Below, piece after piece: positions 43,256 through 54,969 of a DNA stretch of 64,000 nt (its first letter is position 1; every line of letters starts with the position of its first letter). The DNA is taken from contig JAAKBF010000047.1 of assembly GCA_012656075.1 (NCBI GenBank), positions 248,001 through 312,000 of the forward strand. Direction: 5' to 3'. Below the pieces are notes generated by a model. It was given only the letters and a program-made list of their open reading frames with translations, had not been told where the DNA came from and did no database searches. The DNA comes from Phytophthora hibernalis (Eukaryota; Oomycota; Peronosporomycetes; Peronosporales; Peronosporaceae). A program made the translations under genes and the position numbers.

Positions 43256-44540
43256 ATGGCCGAGACCGCCGAGCAGCTCCGTCTGGAGCGCAAGAAGCTC
43301 ACGCTGCTGCGTCGCCCCCTGTCCACGCTCTACCACTTCGGTGTCGTGTTGCTGCGCTTCCTCCAGTGGCTGGCGCTCAGCGTGGAGCGCAGCGCCGCCA
43401 CGCGCTTCGTGTTGCTGCCTCTGCTGCTTCTGTGGCTCGGAGCTTCGAGTCTCGACGGCGCGCACCGTCCGCTACTGGACGAGTTCAACGCCAGTGTCCA
43501 ATTCGTGGTCTGGTGGGTTGGGTTAGGCGTGCTCTCGAGCGTGGGACTGGGCACGGGTATGCACTCGGGCATTCTGTTCCTCTTCCCGCACATTTTCCTG
43601 GTCGTGCAAGGCGCTCAGGAGTGCAAGTCGCTGGCCTTCGACAGTCGCCACCACATGTGGTTCCACCCGTTCGAAGCCAACTGTCAGAACGTCCCTGAAG
43701 TCTCCAGCGTCACGTTCTTCGCCATCTTCGCCAAGGTCTTCCTGCCCTGTATGCTCTGGGGAGCAGGTACTGCTGCGGGAGAGATCCCGCCTTACGCGCT
43801 CAGTCGCGCGGCCAAACTCGCAGGACAACGCAACGAGGAATTCGAGGAGATTGCTGAGGCCAAGTCGGGCTTCAACGTCATGAACAGCATGAAGGACTGG
43901 ATGATCCGCTTCCTGGAGAAGCACGGCTTCTGGGGCGTGCTGCTCATGTCGGCGTGGCCCAACATGGCCTTCGACCTGTGTGGCATCTGCTGCGGACACT
44001 TCCTCATGCCCTTCTGGACCTTCTTCGGCGCGACGCTCATCGGCAAGGCACTCATCAAGGTGAACCTGCAGGCCGCGTTCTTCATCACCATCTTCACGGA
44101 CGCGCACCTCAAGCGCGTCGAGGCTGTTATCGGACGCATCACCCCGAGCAGTGGGGACTGGGCTCCAAGGTCAGCGAGTTCCTGCTCGAGTGCCGCGAGA
44201 AGTTCCACTCGGCGCAGATGAAGGCCGTGGAGGAGCACGCAGGCACGGCGGCAGCGTCCAGCAGCAGTCTCGTCTCGCAGCTGGGCTCGCTCGTCATGGT
44301 GGCGTTCATCGCGTACTTTGCCATCTCGTGCATTGAGCAGTTCGCCCAGCAACACGCAGCCGAGGAGGACGAGAAGAAGCTCAAGAAGAAAAGTAAGTGC
44401 CCACCACCACATCCTTTGCAGCGTGGAGGTCGAAAGCGAGGACAGACTGTGCTGAGTCTCAAGCTTCTGATCGTCCAAGCTCGAAGAGGGCAAAGGACAA
44501 GCACTTGCATATTGGTTTTAGGTTTTTGCATCACTATTAA
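43256..44540 (+). CDS. VMP1: VMP1, vacuole membrane protein 1
   Basis: VMP1 is an ER multipass scramblase of the VTT/DedA group, needed for autophagosome formation and ER contact sites. Signature blocks are all present: GTGMHSGILFLFPHIFLVVQ, LPCMLWGAGTAAGEIPPYAL, the helix LAGQRNEEFEEI, KHGFWGVLLMSAWPNMAFDL and CGICCGHFLMPFWTFFGAT. The ATG at 43256 gives MAETAEQLRLERKK. A frameshift near 44150 (one G short in TGGGCTCC) leads to SKVSEFLLECREKFHSAQMK, a last TM and a Lys-rich tail. A probable 71-base intron (44393-44463) gives an ending at 44540; unspliced, the frame ends at 44574. Convergent with the OSBP gene, 77 bp away. Confidence 0.92.
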
Positions 44541-44617
44541 TCGCTTCAGAATAGAGAGCATTGAAAAATCATAAAGTCCATTTAGAATAAGTTGCTGTCG
44601 ATCGAGTAGTGTACACC

Positions 44618-46577
44618 TCAAGCCTTGCTGACCGATTTCTCTTGGCGCAGCTTCAGGTCTGTTCGTTGAAGCTCTTCGAGCCTGAGTTTCTCAGACTGAG
44701 CCAGAGCTACATCGCCGCTCTGTTCAACATCAACAAACCGTAAGTAAGTATCCCGTTGAAGTTCTCAAGATGTACTGCTTCCCACCTTCAATGCGATGAT
44801 ATCCTCGCGGTGGCGTACATCTGAGAGAAGTGGATTTTGAACCGGGGTGTGTTCAAACACTGGTTCAGATTCCACGTGCCAATATCTGCCACAGTTCATG
44901 TCGAAGTTAGATTTCACGCCCAATAACCCTCGTTTTTGGTTTTCACTTACGTCTTGCCGTCAAACTGAAGGTGCGACAGCCACGATCCGTGTACAGTCGC
45001 CACCGCGTGCTTGGCAGATTTCTACATACAAGAAGCGAGGAGAAATTCACGCATAGGTTAGCACGGAATGATCATCAGTCACCGCTTTCAAGTGTCAATC
45101 TTACCTTTGCTGGATAAATGCAGCCCTTGATGTCATCGCTTTGGGACTTCTTCAAGAAAATGTTGTTCGCATCAAAATGGAGTTCACCCACGAGGCGGTT
45201 GGTTGCATCCTCGAACCGCGACGAGCCCACTATCTCCACCACTCGGTCCCCGAACAAGATGCCACTCATCTTGATCTGGGGCATCGTGTACGTGATGACT
45301 CCGCCGTCGTGGAAAGTTACAGCCACTTTTCCGTGCTGGTAGTTGGCCAGTGAATTACGAGTTGATACAGACTCGAACTCGTACATACCGGACATTCGGT
45401 AGAGCCCCTTGGGCCCCACAACAGTAAACGCAGACTTGACCGGGTGGTGGCTCACGTGCTCTACGAACACCTGCGTGCTATCGGCGTACGTTGCCTCGTA
45501 GGTCTCTCCTAAGATGGGGTTGAATGGTTTTAGCTGACCAACGCAAAAATGCAGCCCACCCGCCACAAATGCCATCACGAACTTCATGCGCTCTACCGGG
45601 TCCGCACCGCTGAGCGCCGCCTTCTTGAGCACTGTTGGAGCGTAGTTCCACCCATTTGCCACGCGCTCCAGCAGCGAACGTGGCTCAAATATGTGAATGG
45701 GCAGCGACATCCGTACTGCCAGCTTGCCTGACAGCAGCTGTGAACCAACCTGCATCATGACCTCCTTGAAAACACCTTGTTGCCTTTTGAGCGTCTCTCG
45801 ATCCTGGAATATGAGCCCACCACGCTTGTTGTGCTTAAAGCTCTCCATCCACTGCATACGGTCTTTGATCTGCAGTTGTGCCCACGAATCCTGTGCATTG
45901 AGACTTGGACGTGACTGATTGATTTCCTTTGTCGACTTGGCAGTGACCTCGACTGCAGCTTTTGAGCCTCGAGAGAGGTAACTGAGTCGTGAGGGATCAC
46001 GTTGTCGATCTGCAGGCTTACCGTCGATAGCACGAGGCCATCGTTACCGAGTTCACGTGCTGACATCTTGAAACAATCAGCTGGTATATCCACAAGGAAG
46101 TTCGTCGTCCACTGAAAGTAGTGTTGTGACGTCTTCGAGACTTGGTTTCTCTCCTTCGCAGCAAGGTGTAGCCAACGATAACAGTTGAAGAAACGAGTCC
46201 ATTGGAACTGCTGGAGGGTGCGCGCATGCGGATATTCCTGGCCATTACCGCCCTCATGCCGGCCTCGTTCTGACTCCATGGCGTTGGGCGTGGACGCGCA
46301 GACACCGCTATTCTTGGGAAACAACCAATTCACTCCTGTTGCTGTGCTGGCCATGTCTTCTTGTCTATCCCTGGCAAAATCGGTCCAGAAGATTGACCAA
46401 GCTCTTGGCCGATACATGTCCACGCATTTCAACCTTTGAAGCCTTTTAATGTCTCCGGTGGCGTCCAGAACACAACCATTAACTCCAAAAGACAATCCTT
46501 GGTGAAGAATACCTACTTGCACAGAACGCGTGTAGTAAGTTAGCCATCTTCGCATGAAGGTCAAAGCCGACATTCAT
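44618..46577 (-). CDS. oxysterol-binding protein-related protein (ORP)
   Basis: ORPs exchange sterols or phosphoinositides between membranes at contact sites. The ORD is clear: MSLPIHIFEPRSLLERVAN, KPFNPILGETYEA, the fingerprint VEHVSHHPVKSAF, then GSWLSHLQFDGKT. The C-terminal helix reads VALAQSEKLRLEELQR. Last exons: about 45105 upward, then 45021-44951, 44885-44786 and 44719-44618, with introns of 65-83 bases. A frameshift near 45960 joins the ORD to the upstream part. The first exon is probably 46577-46517 (MNVGFDLHAKMANLLHAFCA). The exons between 46440 and 45960 are not resolved and show no PH domain. No FFAT motif was recognised. Confidence 0.85.
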
Positions 46578-46663
46578 TGCGATAATTTCTTTCAGATTGG
46601 TCGGAGGTCTATTTCCTGACGAGTGCCGATTTCCTGGGGATGATAGGCTGGTGCTATCGCGCT

Positions 46664-48960
46664 CTATTGCTGGTCGGTCGGCTTTGGCGCGTATTCAGCG
46701 ATAAGCGCTGTGAGTACATCGTACGTGTACAGCGAGGAGCTGTGGCCATCACTCCATGTGACTGCAAATGCATAGTTACCCTGAAACACACCACAGTCAG
46801 CACAACGCCAATAAAACGGAGAAAGCTGGGGCCACGCCAAACCTTCCGCTCGACTGCTGTGGGGTGGATATCATCAGGAATGGTAGCCGGGTCCAAGATC
46901 TAAAATACAAAACAGATCAGACCATACGAACATAACCAAGGAAAACAACATTGTTTTACCTGCTCTCCACTAAACTCATCGATGCATTGAGCGCACCGGC
47001 ATCTGAATGAACGCAGCAAAATGAAGGTCAATTAAGGATGCACGAAATTGTGTACGATATCACTGACCGTGCTCGGAGATCGGCTGCGTGAAGTACAGCT
47101 TCCTTTGCCTCGTTCGAACTGTACAGACGAAGGACAATACCGCGGTTCTTGTCGAAAAGCAACTCGGGCGCTAGACGAACATTGTGCTTTAATACCACTA
47201 GCTCCCTTGCAACCTAGCAGCAGGACGTTGTTGTGAGCCGACGATGTCATCATAAAGTTTACCAGAAATCAAGGACGTACTGTCGACGCCAGCGAGTCGT
47301 AAGTCTTCTCTTGTTCCGGTGATAGTCCAGACAGAACGAAAGGCCTGCAGCGCAGACACAAAGATTGGTCAGCATTTATGGCACAATGCTGCTAGATAAT
47401 GTATTACGCACCGTCCAGAGTCGCCAGACGCACTAAACTGCTGTGAGATTGGAAACTTGAAGACATTTCTCATGTCGTACTTGTCCACGAGCTCCTGAGT
47501 GTGCCCTGGGCCTATGGTCAAGTTTCATCATTAGCGAGTCCGTAAAAAATAGACATCAATCGCAGAGCAGCTAGTTACTGTCGTAGTAAAAATTAAAAAA
47601 ATACCCACCAAACGGATAGTGTCGTTCCCCGTGAGAGCAGTCGAAGTACGACATATTCTCCACAACGGCAGCGGTTCTCACCTACATATACCAACGCCAT
47701 TGTTAGTAAGCATGGTTTACCCAGCGCGACCAAGATAGAGCAGTGTAGGTGGCGTACCTTCAGGTCTTCAAACATTGAGATGCCTTTCTCAACGTCTACG
47801 AAGCTTTCGGCAAGATATCAGTCCAGCGCAGTTCAATGCGCAACACCAACACAGCAAAAAGTCAACAGTACCTGAGTCTTTGCGGAGTCGTCACGACAAC
47901 TGCAGCAGAAATCGCCATTTGTTGTGAAAGTGAAATCTGAATATCTCCCGTTCCAGGCGGCATGTCCACGACCAAGTAGTCAAGGTCACCCCATTCCGTG
48001 CCGAGGACAAGCTGGTCGATGAGTTTGGAGACCATAGCTCCACGCATCACCGCAGCTCCAACTCCTGCTCGATAAATACGTAACCAAAAAAATTGAGTAC
48101 CAGCATATAACATCACCAGGAAGGGTAAACCTACCTCCAGCACCGGGAGCAGCGCGTTGGTTCACAAACCCAAACGACATGCACTTGACGCCTTCATAGT
48201 CCAGCGGCTCGACGAAGTTCTTGACTTTTCTCGACTGCCGAATCGTGCAGTCTTCAGGCGAGATCATCGTGGGCAAGCTTGGGCCGTAAATGTCTGCGTC
48301 CAGAATGCCCACTCGAGCTCCTCGTTTGGCCAGACTGCGAATCAAAAAGTCAGTAACCCATCTACACCTTCCACCTTCTATTGCACCCACCTGAAGGCGA
48401 GATTTACGGCCACCGTGGACTTGCCCACTCCGCCCTTGCAGCTGGACACGGCGATGATGTCCGACACATGAGCGAGCGACGAGAAGCGGCCGGCGCGTGT
48501 ATTCCTCGGCCTCATCTTGGACACTTCAAACTGCGTGTCTTTGACCCACTCCAGGCCCTTCACAGCAGCTTCCGCGTCCTTCTGCCACTGTAAACAGCCA
48601 CACACCAAGCATCAGGAGCTGAACGAGGAAGTAGAGAGCGGTGACGTCTCGCACCTGCTGCGCCAAGTCCATGAGCGCGGGTGACGGCGTCTCAATCTTG
48701 CATGCCACGTGGCCCGCGTCGGGCGTGACGCGCAGGTCCTGCCATTAGTGCAACGTAAGAGGTCCGTGATGTGTCCTTTGTGTCAATTGTGTCATTCGCA
48801 CCTTGACGCGGCCCAGAGACACGATGTCGCCCAGCCCCAGGCCGTCCGACACGCCGCGCAGCTTCTCCAGCACCTGCGTCTCCAGCTGCGCCGCCTGACG
48901 CGTCGACAGCGCGCGCATGGAGCGCGTCACCAGCGGCCGAAGAGCTCCTGACCGCAGCAT
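46664..48960 (-). CDS. HCF101: HCF101-like Fe-S cluster carrier (MIP18 + Mrp ATPase + DUF971)
   Basis: Thirteen exons: 48960-48802, 48738-48655, 48587-48391, 48334-48135, 48064-47872, 47803-47758, 47681-47609, 47511-47412, 47344-47281, 47213-47068, 47002-46960, 46899-46843 and 46780-46664. The N-terminus (MLRSGALRPLVTRSMRALST) looks like a mitochondrial presequence. A MIP18-type domain (GLGDIVSLGRVK) precedes the Mrp/NBP35 P-loop ATPase: VSSCKGGVGKSTVAVNLAF, GILDADIYGPSLP, VVDMPPGTGDIQISL, NMSYFDCSHGERHYPFG. The C-terminal DUF971 has CRCAQCIDEFSGEQ and NYAFAVTWSDGHSSSLYTYD. This three-part order is that of plant HCF101, which delivers 4Fe-4S clusters. All exons join in frame with no frameshift. 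Confidence 0.9.
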
Positions 48961-49100
48961 TGCCAACTGACGATGTACGATTGTTTGGGTTGGATATGTG
49001 GAATACGGTACACTGATTCAGAGTGGACCACGTAGAGTGTACCCATCGGTCTCGAAACGACGCGAAGCAAGATGGCTACATTTTGTGCGCAATTCTCTTC

Positions 49101-52100
49101 ATGGGTATGGAGGTGCGTGGATGACGTAGGACGGTAGGAGGTGGGCTGAGTTTGATTGGTGTGCTGCTTGAAGAAGGATGAGGCGGAGGTGGAGTTGCTG
49201 CTGCAGCAGATTGCGTTGGCCAAGCAGAAGGAGCTGCGACTGCGGGTCGAGAAGAAGCGGATCCGGGACGAGTTGTGTCAGCTGCAAGCGGTAGGCTGCT
49301 GAATGTTGGGGCATTTGGGGGTTAACAATGGCCTGATGCTGGTTGGAATGATTGTTCTGGATGCTGTTTGAGGACAGGGAACGCTTTGGTCGCGCGAAGA
49401 GCAGACGCAGAAACAGCTACTGGAAGTGAGACGAGCGAAGGAGCAGTTGGAGGCCCAGAAGAACGAGGAGGAGGAGAAACTGGCAAAGCTCGGTGATAGT
49501 CTGAAGGAGCAAGTACGGTGAATGACTGGGATGAAGTGCTACAATGTCCGGGTGGTAATGTCGTGTTGGTGTGTTGACTACACTAGGAATTGAAGTTTCG
49601 CAAGGGCATCCAAGCCAAATTCAGTCCGTTCCAGCAAGCGGCAGCGTCTGTGGTGGCTACCGCTGCAAAAGAACCCCAAGCGATTGAAAACTTGAGCCAG
49701 AATGAGAATGCAAGAACATTGGCCCAGACGAAGGATGCGATTCTTGACAGGCGGCCATCTCCACCAGGTTTTTACTCCATCTTTTTACATTTGTGGTAGT
49801 ATCACACCTCTGAACGTGTGCTTTGTGGTTGCAGCGCGGTCTACTGATGATGCCCGTGCTTTAGTTAGCAACCAAGAAACGAGTACACAAGACTTCGACG
49901 CGTTGCAGCACCTCATTCGGAATATAAACTGCGATGAGCAGCAAAAACGGGTTGAGAGGCTGCAGGCTGAACTGGACAAGGCAAACTCGCGTCGTCGAGA
50001 GGCTGACATTGACGTGAAATCGATGGGGCTGATAGGTCGTATCAGCATTGCTTCGGATGATGTCTCCAGCTCTCCCGAACATAAATATTCGGGAAACAGT
50101 CTTTCGCGATCACCAGGTGGGGGCCGCATTCGTTTGTGCAGATCTACAGCAGCTAACCAATTATCTAATGCATTAGGGTCACAAACACAGGACAGCAGGC
50201 AAATCACACCTGCTCGAAAAGCTGCAAACGATTTCATGCACTTAGAAGAAACCCCTGTGGTTGCAAAAGTATCACCGGGCAACATCATTGATCCGGAAAT
50301 GTCCGTACCAGTATCGATGACACAACCTGCTGTCATCCCTACTGCACCAAATCCAGTATATCCTCCGCAGTTCGTTGTGCCCAGTTATCCTCAGAACTAC
50401 CCCGCGCCCATCGCTCCGTTTTCGATGTTTGCGCCACCTATTGCCCCAGTCAACCCGTACGGATTCAGCTTTCCATCTCCATATTTCTCGGGTTGTCCAT
50501 ACCCAACTACACCTCCATGGTTTTCATCGGGTGCTGCATATCCTTATCAAATTGGAATCGTACCCCCATCTGAGCAATCTCCAAAACCTGTTCTTCGTCT
50601 TCAAGAGGAAGAAATTCATCGATTGGAGCGAGAACTGGAAATGCAGCAACTTGCCAACGAGCAGCAAGCTGAAGAAAGAGAATTTGCTCGACTGCAGGGA
50701 CGCTTACAGGAACTACAAGTAAGTAGCTACCCTAAAACTCTGCATTTGCTTTGACTCATACTAATCGACGTCAAAGTAGACCAAGATCTCGACATTTACC
50801 GTTCCAGAAGGCTCCTCTGTAAGTTTAATCGATGAAGGCGGCGATGACAAAGACGATTCTGCTCTCAAAAGTCTGAAGGTAAATTTATTCATGTATTCTA
50901 CATGAACATGTAATACTCACGCACATTACCATTCATGCAGAGGCAGCATATTGAGAGCCTGGCTAAGGTCCGAAACGAACGAGACCTTCTCGAGGAGCAA
51001 GAAAAGGTAAATTATGGATGCTAAACAAGGCTTGATCTCGTTTTAAAGTAACATGTGCGTTAGCTAGAAGAGTTGAAGGAAAGTATTCAGCGACGAAGGG
51101 AGGAGAAAAAGCGTGAGCATGATCACGAAGACTGGGTCACCAAGCAAAGAGAGTTGGTAGCCCTTCGACTACAGCGTGCAATTCAGCACGAAGATATGAA
51201 GTCTGATGAGCTACCTACAGATTATCAAGGGAATCCCGGAACTGTATAAGCCTGATAATGGTTTTGTACTGGGTTGGGACTATGTTGCAGGTGTACCTGC
51301 TACTGTAAATTATCTACAGGTAAAATTGATTTCATGCTATAGCGAGGCCTACTTTGCTGACATAACCCTTTGTCCAGGTCACCTACGCTGTGTTTGAGGG
51401 AAAAATGATCCGAACACCGTTCAAGGTTGTCTCTGCAAAAGAGACCAAAACAGTTGGACCTCAACAAAAGCTACACATGCTTCTCTCCTCTCGCCACATG
51501 AAGAAATTATCTGCTACCTCAGACCTACGTGTCTTCATAGAGGTACGGAAACACGAACGACGGCTTTGTTGTCACGAGGCTATTTGTTGCTGAGTTGTGT
51601 TGAAGATGGCTACTGTAGCACAAAGCGGTGCAGGAGGTCCGCGGGTTCCAATGAGTTTAGGCTGGACGGCATTTGATATTTTCAAGCTGCAGAATGAGGG
51701 AGAATTGACATTAGCGTGCGGGTGCTTCAAACTTCCTGTGAAGCAGTCTACAATGCCGGACCCGTCTAAGATTATTGTACTTCCACCAACGATAGACGAA
51801 TGTGGTGAAATGAGGATACACATACGATTGGTACATGGTAAGCGCACAGAAGAAGTTTCCCGACTGCAGGCCAACCCAGAGATGGACGCAGGTACACACA
51901 TATCCACCATCGTACCTACAAAAACAACGTCTAACTCTATCAACTGTGTACTTATTCGCAGCACGGTATCAATTACCAGACATACCACTACCTAGACCAC
52001 AGTCAAAAGACAATATGAGCCGTCGATCTTCGCTCCAAGGCAGAAGGACCCCCAACAATAATTCTGCCCCCGCCAAGCCTCTTGACGATCGGAAGACAAT

Positions 52101-54400
52101 ATTTTCGTCTGCATCGGTCGAACGCCTTGCCGACCTTCCTCAAAACCAGGATTTTCTGGATGTCGATCGCTTGCGATTACTTTCATCGGCATCTTCGCGA
52201 CCACCAAGTACGCGTCCACGCTCAAATCTTTTAACAACTAGCGACAGATTACGGTTGCCCCCTTTCCGTGAGGATAGCACAGCGGAGGCAGATGAACCCT
52301 GGATCCTCGTCGACAAGACTCTCGAACTTCAAAGACGTCTGCTGACTGGAAACCCGTTCCAGCCAGGTGATGGTTTCAATGTGTACATCGATGGTGGCCG
52401 AGGGTTCCCAGATACCGTCACCATTTCCAAGGTGACAATCGCAGCTCTTCACGCTGATCGGACACAAGTTCTCGCTGAAAACGGGAACGCGTTTGCTTCT
52501 GCAGTATTGAACGCTTTCGATCCAACATTCGATGCGGTGCGTATTTCGTGTAGAATTGTTTTTAATTGATGTACTCATACAATTTGCTTTTGAATGGTGT
52601 TAGTTTGTGGAGTATCGGCAAAGTAGTTTTAACCCGACGCTGACACTGATCATCCGAGTTGATACCGTCGAGCTGGTTTCGAAGCGCCCGGCGATTTTGG
52701 GATACTCTGTCTTTCCAGTGTTTTTGGATGCCGAGACTCGTGATCAACCGAAACGCCCAAGCATTCCTCGGTTCATTTTGAACGAAGGAGGGTTTCAGCT
52801 GCCACTTCATGCGCAAATTCAGCCACCCCAAGCAATCCAGCCACTGAGTGCGAAGTCATGTGACGAATTCCCTCGGATACCTTGTGCTACCATGTTGCTG
52901 CGAATTGTGCGAGCAAATATGGTAAGGTGGTTCTTAATATTTGGATGGCTATAGCATGCTATGACTCTAACTGCTTGCAATGTCGACAGTCAGGAGACGG
53001 ATTGACGTTGCTTTCGCGCAAGGATTTCCTACTCCATCAGTGGGAAGCAAAGGGGTTGTTATTACCAGCACCACCGTATTCCGACCAGTTCTATGATTCT
53101 CTGCGTTGCGTTCCTTCCGGTATCGAAGAGAAGATTTACTCGACTAGGGTGGGTATCATCTTGGCTTCCTAGCTCGTCTCCTTCAATTAACTCTCGAACT
53201 GGTATTCAATATGTAGCACAAAAATCGCAGACCAAAGACCGTAGCTCTGTCTCTCCAGCAGATGTCACTCAGCACCAGTGCAGCACGTGATATGCTGAAG
53301 GTTTGTAGTTATCTTGTTTCTGTGAAGATGTTGTTGCCGGAATCTAACTTTGAGTCATGATGCACTAGGTTAAGCCGCCGAATTACATTGACCTCACGTC
53401 AGCTCTTCGCTATGAACCAGCAATCGGGTTTCGAGTTGCAGTGGATGCTTTAAGCAACGTCAAGGCAAAGGGAATGCCGTTCTTCAAAGTTATCTTCTCG
53501 GTGTATCCACCTGGATCATTCTACCAAGCGATTCGCTTAACTGGAGACGTCTATTTCACAACGACAATGAACTGGACGAGTGCCCAGACATTGCCCGAGT
53601 TCACGGATGGGTATTTGGTGCGTAGTGTTAATCACTTTGAAGTGTTTTGGAAAGTGATTTGAGCCGTACTTCTGTAGACTTTGCGGGATTCGCCTAGCGA
53701 CCCACTTCTCGCGGTACTCTTTGATGTCCGAAGCGTGGCGCGACACCCGAAAACCGGTGCGATCACGTCACAGCAGTACGGATGGACATTCCTCCCGGTG
53801 CTCGCCAACTCCCGTTCAGTTGGTACCTGCTCCATCCAGCTCCCGCTTTTCCAGGGAGAGGTCAATTTGGTATGTTGACAATGTGTAGGAATTGTTGGGC
53901 ATTGCTCATCTCTGAACATGCAGGGCGTATTGAAAGCAGCAATCGGTGGACTGAGCACTCTGATAGACGACATCGGAAACGGTAAGGTGAAACAGGTGGT
54001 ACCTGTAACCGAGGAGGGTGCTTCGCTCTTTGTGCGGCTTCAAGATCCTCAGCTTCCCCACTTGTCGTCTCGGCCGATCGTAAGTGCATGTTCACTTGAT
54101 CTTGAATTTTCTTGTCTGATATGCTCACCACCTTACCAGGTCAGCGCGAGTCTCTCGAAGATGATTCCACCTCGATTAAGCGCGAAGCATGCCTATGATG
54201 GCGTCAAGGTTGCAGTTTTGAAGAAGAAGAGTCCATTCAGCAAACTTCTGCCAGCGAATGTCTCCGATCAGCAATTCGAGAAGGAGATGAATCAGGCTTT
54301 TGCCCAGGTATGGTTACTACATCCTCTCCCCGAACAGGTTTCTCACCACTAACATGCTGCATCTCGACAGGAAATGGGCATTCACCACCTGCATTTCTAA
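49101..54400 (+). CDS. large CCDC17-like coiled-coil / C2-like protein, 19 exons
   Basis: About 1,375 residues. Exon 1 (49101-49112) is only 12 nt (MGME). Next are 49174-49290, 49378-49512, 49587-49767, 49835-50718, 50780-50878, 50941-51006, 51064-51319, 51378-51542 and 51606-51891. The rest are 51962-52536, 52604-52921, 52990-53148, 53217-53300, 53369-53617, 53678-53869, 53924-54079, 54140-54307 and 54371-54400. The first third is coiled coil with a Pro/Tyr-rich linker. The middle block (YKPDNGFVLGWDYVAGVPAT, PMSLGWTAFDIFKLQNEGEL) recalls vertebrate CCDC17. Further beta-rich modules follow (DPWILV-like, NPTLTLIIRVDTVEL, PLLAVLFDVRSVARH). One frameshift lies near 51240. A flagellar role is inferred only from that similarity. 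Confidence 0.7.
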
Positions 54401-54445
54401 AGTTGGTGACGAACACGAAGCGACGGGAGACTCTTCACACCGAAA

Positions 54446-54846
54446 ATGCCGTCAACCGTGGATCGCTCCGACCTGAGCAAGAGGAACAAGTCCAAGCCTC
54501 GCTTCCGTGTGCCTCACCTTCGCCTGCGTGTTAAAAGACGCCTCTGCAACTCGAAGACTTCGACGATGTGCGCTACAAGATGGAGATCGTGCGGCTGGGG
54601 GACGACGCCAACGATGCGGCCGAAGACCGACTCGCGCTGCTGGAGTCGTTTTTCCTGGCTCTGATCTGCGTTCTGCTGCTCGGCGGCTGCGTGGCCGTGG
54701 GGTTCGCTACTGACTTGATTGAGTACTCGCACGAAGTGCTGAGCTGGCTGCTGCCAATGCTAGTACTGCCACTACTGTGGCTCACTGCACTTTTCATCTG
54801 GGAACGCCGGGTTATCGCCTCGCAGAACAAAATAGCAACTCGGTAG
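54446..54846 (+). CDS. small two-TM membrane protein, unrecognised
   Basis: From the ATG at 54446 a basic N-terminus (MPSTVDRSDLSKRNKSKPRF) leads, through an indel or short intron near 54510-54540, into QLEDFDDVRYKMEIVRLGDD. Two hydrophobic helices follow (FFLALICVLLLGGCVAVGF and LLPMLVLPLLWLTALFIW) and a short basic end. About 125 residues. No family is recognised. The helical part from 54568 is secure; the N-terminal joining is not. Confidence 0.5.
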
Positions 54847-54969
54847 TTGCAGTTGTGTAGCCATTCTGCAAGATCCGTGTCGTTTTAAAATATCTTTCAT
54901 CTACTCCTTCTATTGACAAAATATAATCCCAACTGAACCTGTCAAAATAAAATTCATACTTAATTCGTC

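Noticed and set aside
44651..44685. A possible last exon of VMP1 on the plus strand after a CTGACC...CAG acceptor
   Set aside because: The same bases on the minus strand encode the conserved C-terminal helix of the ORP gene, and a shorter ordinary intron gives VMP1 an ending at 44540.
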